A DNA stretch of 8,217 bases, from positions 1 through 8,217 of the forward strand of contig JAJPYU010000249.1 in assembly GCA_021204765.1 (NCBI GenBank). Direction: 5' to 3'. Below, piece by piece: positions 6,613 through 8,217 of this stretch. This DNA comes from Clostridiales bacterium. Its GTDB lineage: Bacteria > Bacillota > Clostridia > Lachnospirales > Lachnospiraceae. The notes under the pieces are model-generated. The model saw only the letters and a list, made by a program, of their open reading frames with translations. It was not told the origin of the DNA and ran no database searches. The stretch's first letter is position 1. The number at the start of each line of letters is the position of its first letter. The position numbers and the translations under genes were made by a program.

Positions 6613-6647
6613 TTGACACAAAAGCTGACACTAATATGACACAAAAA
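6613..6647. repeat. Three TGACAC direct repeats near the integrase 3' end
   Basis: TGACACAAAA (6614-6623), TGACACTAAT (6626-6635) and TGACACAAAA (6637-6646) recur with periods of 12 and 11 bp, about one helical turn. Iterated short sites beside an integrase gene often bind the recombinase arm domain or an accessory factor, but a regulator site is equally possible. The first copy also forms a perfect TTGACA (6613-6618), with a weak TATGAC 16 bases later. Confidence 0.5.
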
Positions 6648-6656
6648 ATATGGCAT

Positions 6657-6727
6657 AAAAGTCCCATACTGTGGATATGCTGAGCCGTGCTTGCACGAGC
6701 GAATGCATGTACATTGGACGGACTTTT
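6657..6727. repeat. Palindromic intergenic element, copy B
   Basis: A 71-bp element bounded by AAAAGTCC (6657-6664) and GGACTTTT (6720-6727). Its centre is a hairpin with arms GCCGTG and CACG-A-GC around CTTG (6684-6700). It shares AAAAGTCCCAT (as the reverse complement) and TACTGTGGA (same strand) with the element at 2086-2153. Its right end overlaps the integrase stop codon (TTA at 6726-6728), just as copy A overlaps the stop of its neighbour. Confidence 0.6.
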
Positions 6728-7928
6728 AAAACAGTTCTGATATGCGGTTCATCTGCGCGGCTTTGACGTCGGGGAGGACGTGGCTGTAGAGGTCCATGGT
6801 CATGGAAAGGGAGCTGTGACCTAAAATGGCTTTCAGGGTCTGGGGCTCCATGCCGCCTTCGATGGCTCTTGTCGCAAAGGTGTGACGCAGGGTGTGGGGA
6901 TGGATGGACTCCCAGTAAGGATAGTCGATCCGGATGCGCTCCTGGATGCGTTCCATCTCATCTAAGAGACTGTTGACCTTTAGGATGTCCCGCTGGCTGT
7001 CGGTGAACACCGGATCCAGCTTCGGCGCGGAGCGGGGCTTCTTTCGCGGACGCTTAGACCACTCATCCCGCCGTTCGGCGAAGATCTCCCAGACCCTGTC
7101 CATCATTGGGATGTTCCGAAGGCTGGAGGGAGACTTGGGCGTTGCCTTGTAGTATGTCCCTTTTAAATATGATAGGGTGCCGGTGACATGGATGAGCCGG
7201 CCGGCCAGATCTATATCCTCCCACTCGAGAGCCCTTATCTCGCCGCTTCTCATGCCTGTGGCCAGGGCTACCTCGAAGATGTCGCCGTAGGCAGATTCCC
7301 TTGCGTATTCAATAAATATCTTTTGCTCTTCCCGGGTCATCACCCGCCGTTCGGTTTTATCCTCCCCATGGGGAAGAGTGACGAGAGCTGCAGGGTTGGC
7401 GGGGATGACCCCGTCATTGGCCGCCTGCTTAAACAGCATATTTATGACAGTGTAGATGCCGGAGAGGGTGGAGGCGGAGACATCCTCCGAGGCCTGATTA
7501 ATGATCTCCTGAAGACGGAATGGCTTTACATCCCGCATGAGCATTTGGCCTATATAGGGGGCGATGTGGGTGCGGTAGGCACCGTCGTATATCTTTACGG
7601 TAGTGGCTTTCACCTGTCGTCGCTTGTAAGTCTCCACCCAGAGCCGGTACCAGTCATCCACAGTGATGTCCCGGTTTTCCATGCCGTGAGTTACTTCGTA
7701 TTTCAGGGCCGACAGCCGGGAGGCCAGCTCATCAGGATCATAACCGTAGAGGACGTAGGATTTTCCCTCGTGCATAAAGCGGGCCATAAAGCGACCGTCC
7801 TTTCTCAGGCTTATACCTCTGGGCAGATCTCGCTTATTTTCTCCTTTAAGCTGTTTTTGCAGGGATAGTACCGCCGCTTCCAGTTCATCAAGCCGCCTGT
7901 CCCTGTCATCTTTTCTTAGTTCCGCCAA
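6726..7928 (-). CDS. Tyrosine recombinase / integrase
   Basis: A complete 400-residue site-specific recombinase of the phage/ICE integrase type. It has a charged, probably coiled-coil start (1-30), an arm-DNA-binding domain (about 36-80, RGISLRKDGRFMARF), a core-binding helical domain (about 88-185), and a C-terminal catalytic domain. The catalytic residues are all visible: Arg227 in ATGMRSGE, Lys265 in TPKSPSS, His345 and Arg348 in HTLRHTFA, His371 in LGHSS and nucleophile Tyr381 in DLYSHV. The start is TTG at 7928, with AGAAGG seven bases upstream; no ATG fits as well. The architecture resembles integrases of Tn916-like elements and temperate phages. No excisionase, phage or conjugation gene lies in the window. 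The 3' end faces the sugar operon. In many elements that side is near an attachment site, so an element could extend to the right. Confidence 0.95.
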   Translation of the reverse strand: MAELRKDDRDRRLDELEAAVLSLQKQLKGENKRDLPRGISLRKDGRFMARFMHEGKSYVLYGYDPDELASRLSALKYEVTHGMENRDITVDDWYRLWVETYKRRQVKATTVKIYDGAYRTHIAPYIGQMLMRDVKPFRLQEIINQASEDVSASTLSGIYTVINMLFKQAANDGVIPANPAALVTLPHGEDKTERRVMTREEQKIFIEYARESAYGDIFEVALATGMRSGEIRALEWEDIDLAGRLIHVTGTLSYLKGTYYKATPKSPSSLRNIPMMDRVWEIFAERRDEWSKRPRKKPRSAPKLDPVFTDSQRDILKVNSLLDEMERIQERIRIDYPYWESIHPHTLRHTFATRAIEGGMEPQTLKAILGHSSLSMTMDLYSHVLPDVKAAQMNRISELF

Positions 7929-7971
7929 CTGATTGCCTTCTTTCTTATGTTTATTGATCTGATCCTGGTAT

Positions 7972-8008
7972 CATCATGATGCTGAGGTCAAATAAAATTT
8001 GACCTCAG
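7972..8008. promoter_or_regulatory. Palindromes in the integrase upstream region
   Basis: A perfect 12-bp stem, CTGAGGTCAAAT (7982-7993) with ATTTGACCTCAG (7997-8008), has an AAA loop. Next to it is the 10-bp palindrome CATCATGATG (7972-7981). Both lie 45-80 bp upstream of the integrase start on its coding strand. They could be an operator, a terminator-like insulator or the left end of the folded array. The TTTGACC in the stem is -35-like, but no clear -10 follows. Confidence 0.5.
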
Positions 8009-8217
8009 GATGCCACGGATTTTTCCGCACTTTGGTCTACGCTCCGCTCCGGTCCGCGCTAAACAGACGTCCCCCGGACGTCTAGCGCCTCCCAAAATCC
8101 TAAAAACATTCGGAATTCGCTCATTTTTCTATGAAAAATGGCTACTTCCTCATGTTTTTGCGGTTCAACTGGCCATAAATTCAGATGCAAGCATCTGATT
8201 TATGGCTATTTGACCCT
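7982..8217. repeat. Dense hairpin array with short terminal inverted repeats
   Basis: About 235 bp hold five successive stems: 7982-8008 (12 bp); CGGA/TCCG at 8016-8027; GCGCT plus AGACGTCC against GGACGTCT plus AGCGC at 8056-8088; a long nested stem joining AAAAACAT (8102-8109) to ATGTTTTT (8152-8159) around an 8-bp hairpin (8122-8140); and a 16-bp stem with one bulge at 8172-8206. AGGTCAAAT (7986-7993 and one base before) and ATTTGACCCT (8208-8217) form near-matching inverted ends. No gene is credible here. It looks like a MITE or a folded repeat, possibly cut by the window edge. Confidence 0.6.

Noticed and set aside
6613..6640. Forward promoter TTGACA plus TATGAC
   Set aside because: The -35 is perfect, but the -10 is weak and the direct repeats account for TTGACA; it would only transcribe antisense into the integrase.
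6614..6646. Short CRISPR-like array
   Set aside because: Repeats are 10 bp with 1-2 bp gaps, far too short for CRISPR repeats and spacers.
7188..7868. 226-codon forward frame opposite the integrase
   Set aside because: The integrase has all catalytic residues; this is its antisense shadow.
8010..8198. 62-codon forward frame at the right edge
   Set aside because: It lies wholly within nested hairpins and has no ribosome binding site.

Overview
This window looks like a chromosomal segment of an anaerobic Gram-positive bacterium of class Clostridia, most likely Lachnospiraceae. The clues are moderate G+C, strong AGGAGG-type ribosome binding sites, GTG and TTG starts, a lipoprotein-type sugar-binding protein with a split permease pair and no local ATPase, and a cupin/AraC regulator. 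I could not run a database search, so the assignment rests on gene style and layout.

Layout. Positions 1-349 have no convincing gene but fold into many interlocking stems. Positions 350-432 form an 83-bp nested inverted repeat containing two 13-bp dyads of operator type, directly upstream of galE (467-1483, UDP-glucose 4-epimerase). A small two-helix membrane protein follows (1578-2087), then a 68-bp palindromic intergenic element (2086-2153), then an AraC-family regulator (2179-3120). A bidirectional terminator (3119-3149) separates this forward block from a convergent reverse-strand sugar ABC operon: substrate-binding lipoprotein (6381 down to 4978), MalF-type permease (4872 down to 3979) and MalG-type permease (3986 down to 3147). 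Upstream of the operon is a 340-bp gene-free stretch of stem-loops, three TGACAC direct repeats and a second copy of the palindromic element. Beyond it lies a complete tyrosine recombinase on the reverse strand (7928 down to 6726). The window ends in about 235 bp of dense hairpins flanked by short inverted repeats (7982-8217).

How it fits together. The binding protein and two permeases form a carbohydrate uptake system of the CUT1 type, which in Firmicutes usually borrows a shared MsmK/MsmX ATPase encoded elsewhere. The AraC protein is a plausible regulator of uptake, and GalE feeds galactose units into glucose metabolism or supplies UDP-galactose. The integrase and folded repeats beside the operon suggest the edge of a mobile or formerly mobile element.

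Most notable observations: (1) the binding-protein signal peptide is out of frame with its own lipobox, with no good start codon or ribosome binding site, so the transporter may be decaying; (2) two copies of a 68-71-bp palindromic element, each overlapping the stop codon of a neighbouring gene; (3) the multi-branch fold at 1-349; (4) twin operator-like dyads 21 bp apart upstream of galE; (5) the folded array at the right edge.
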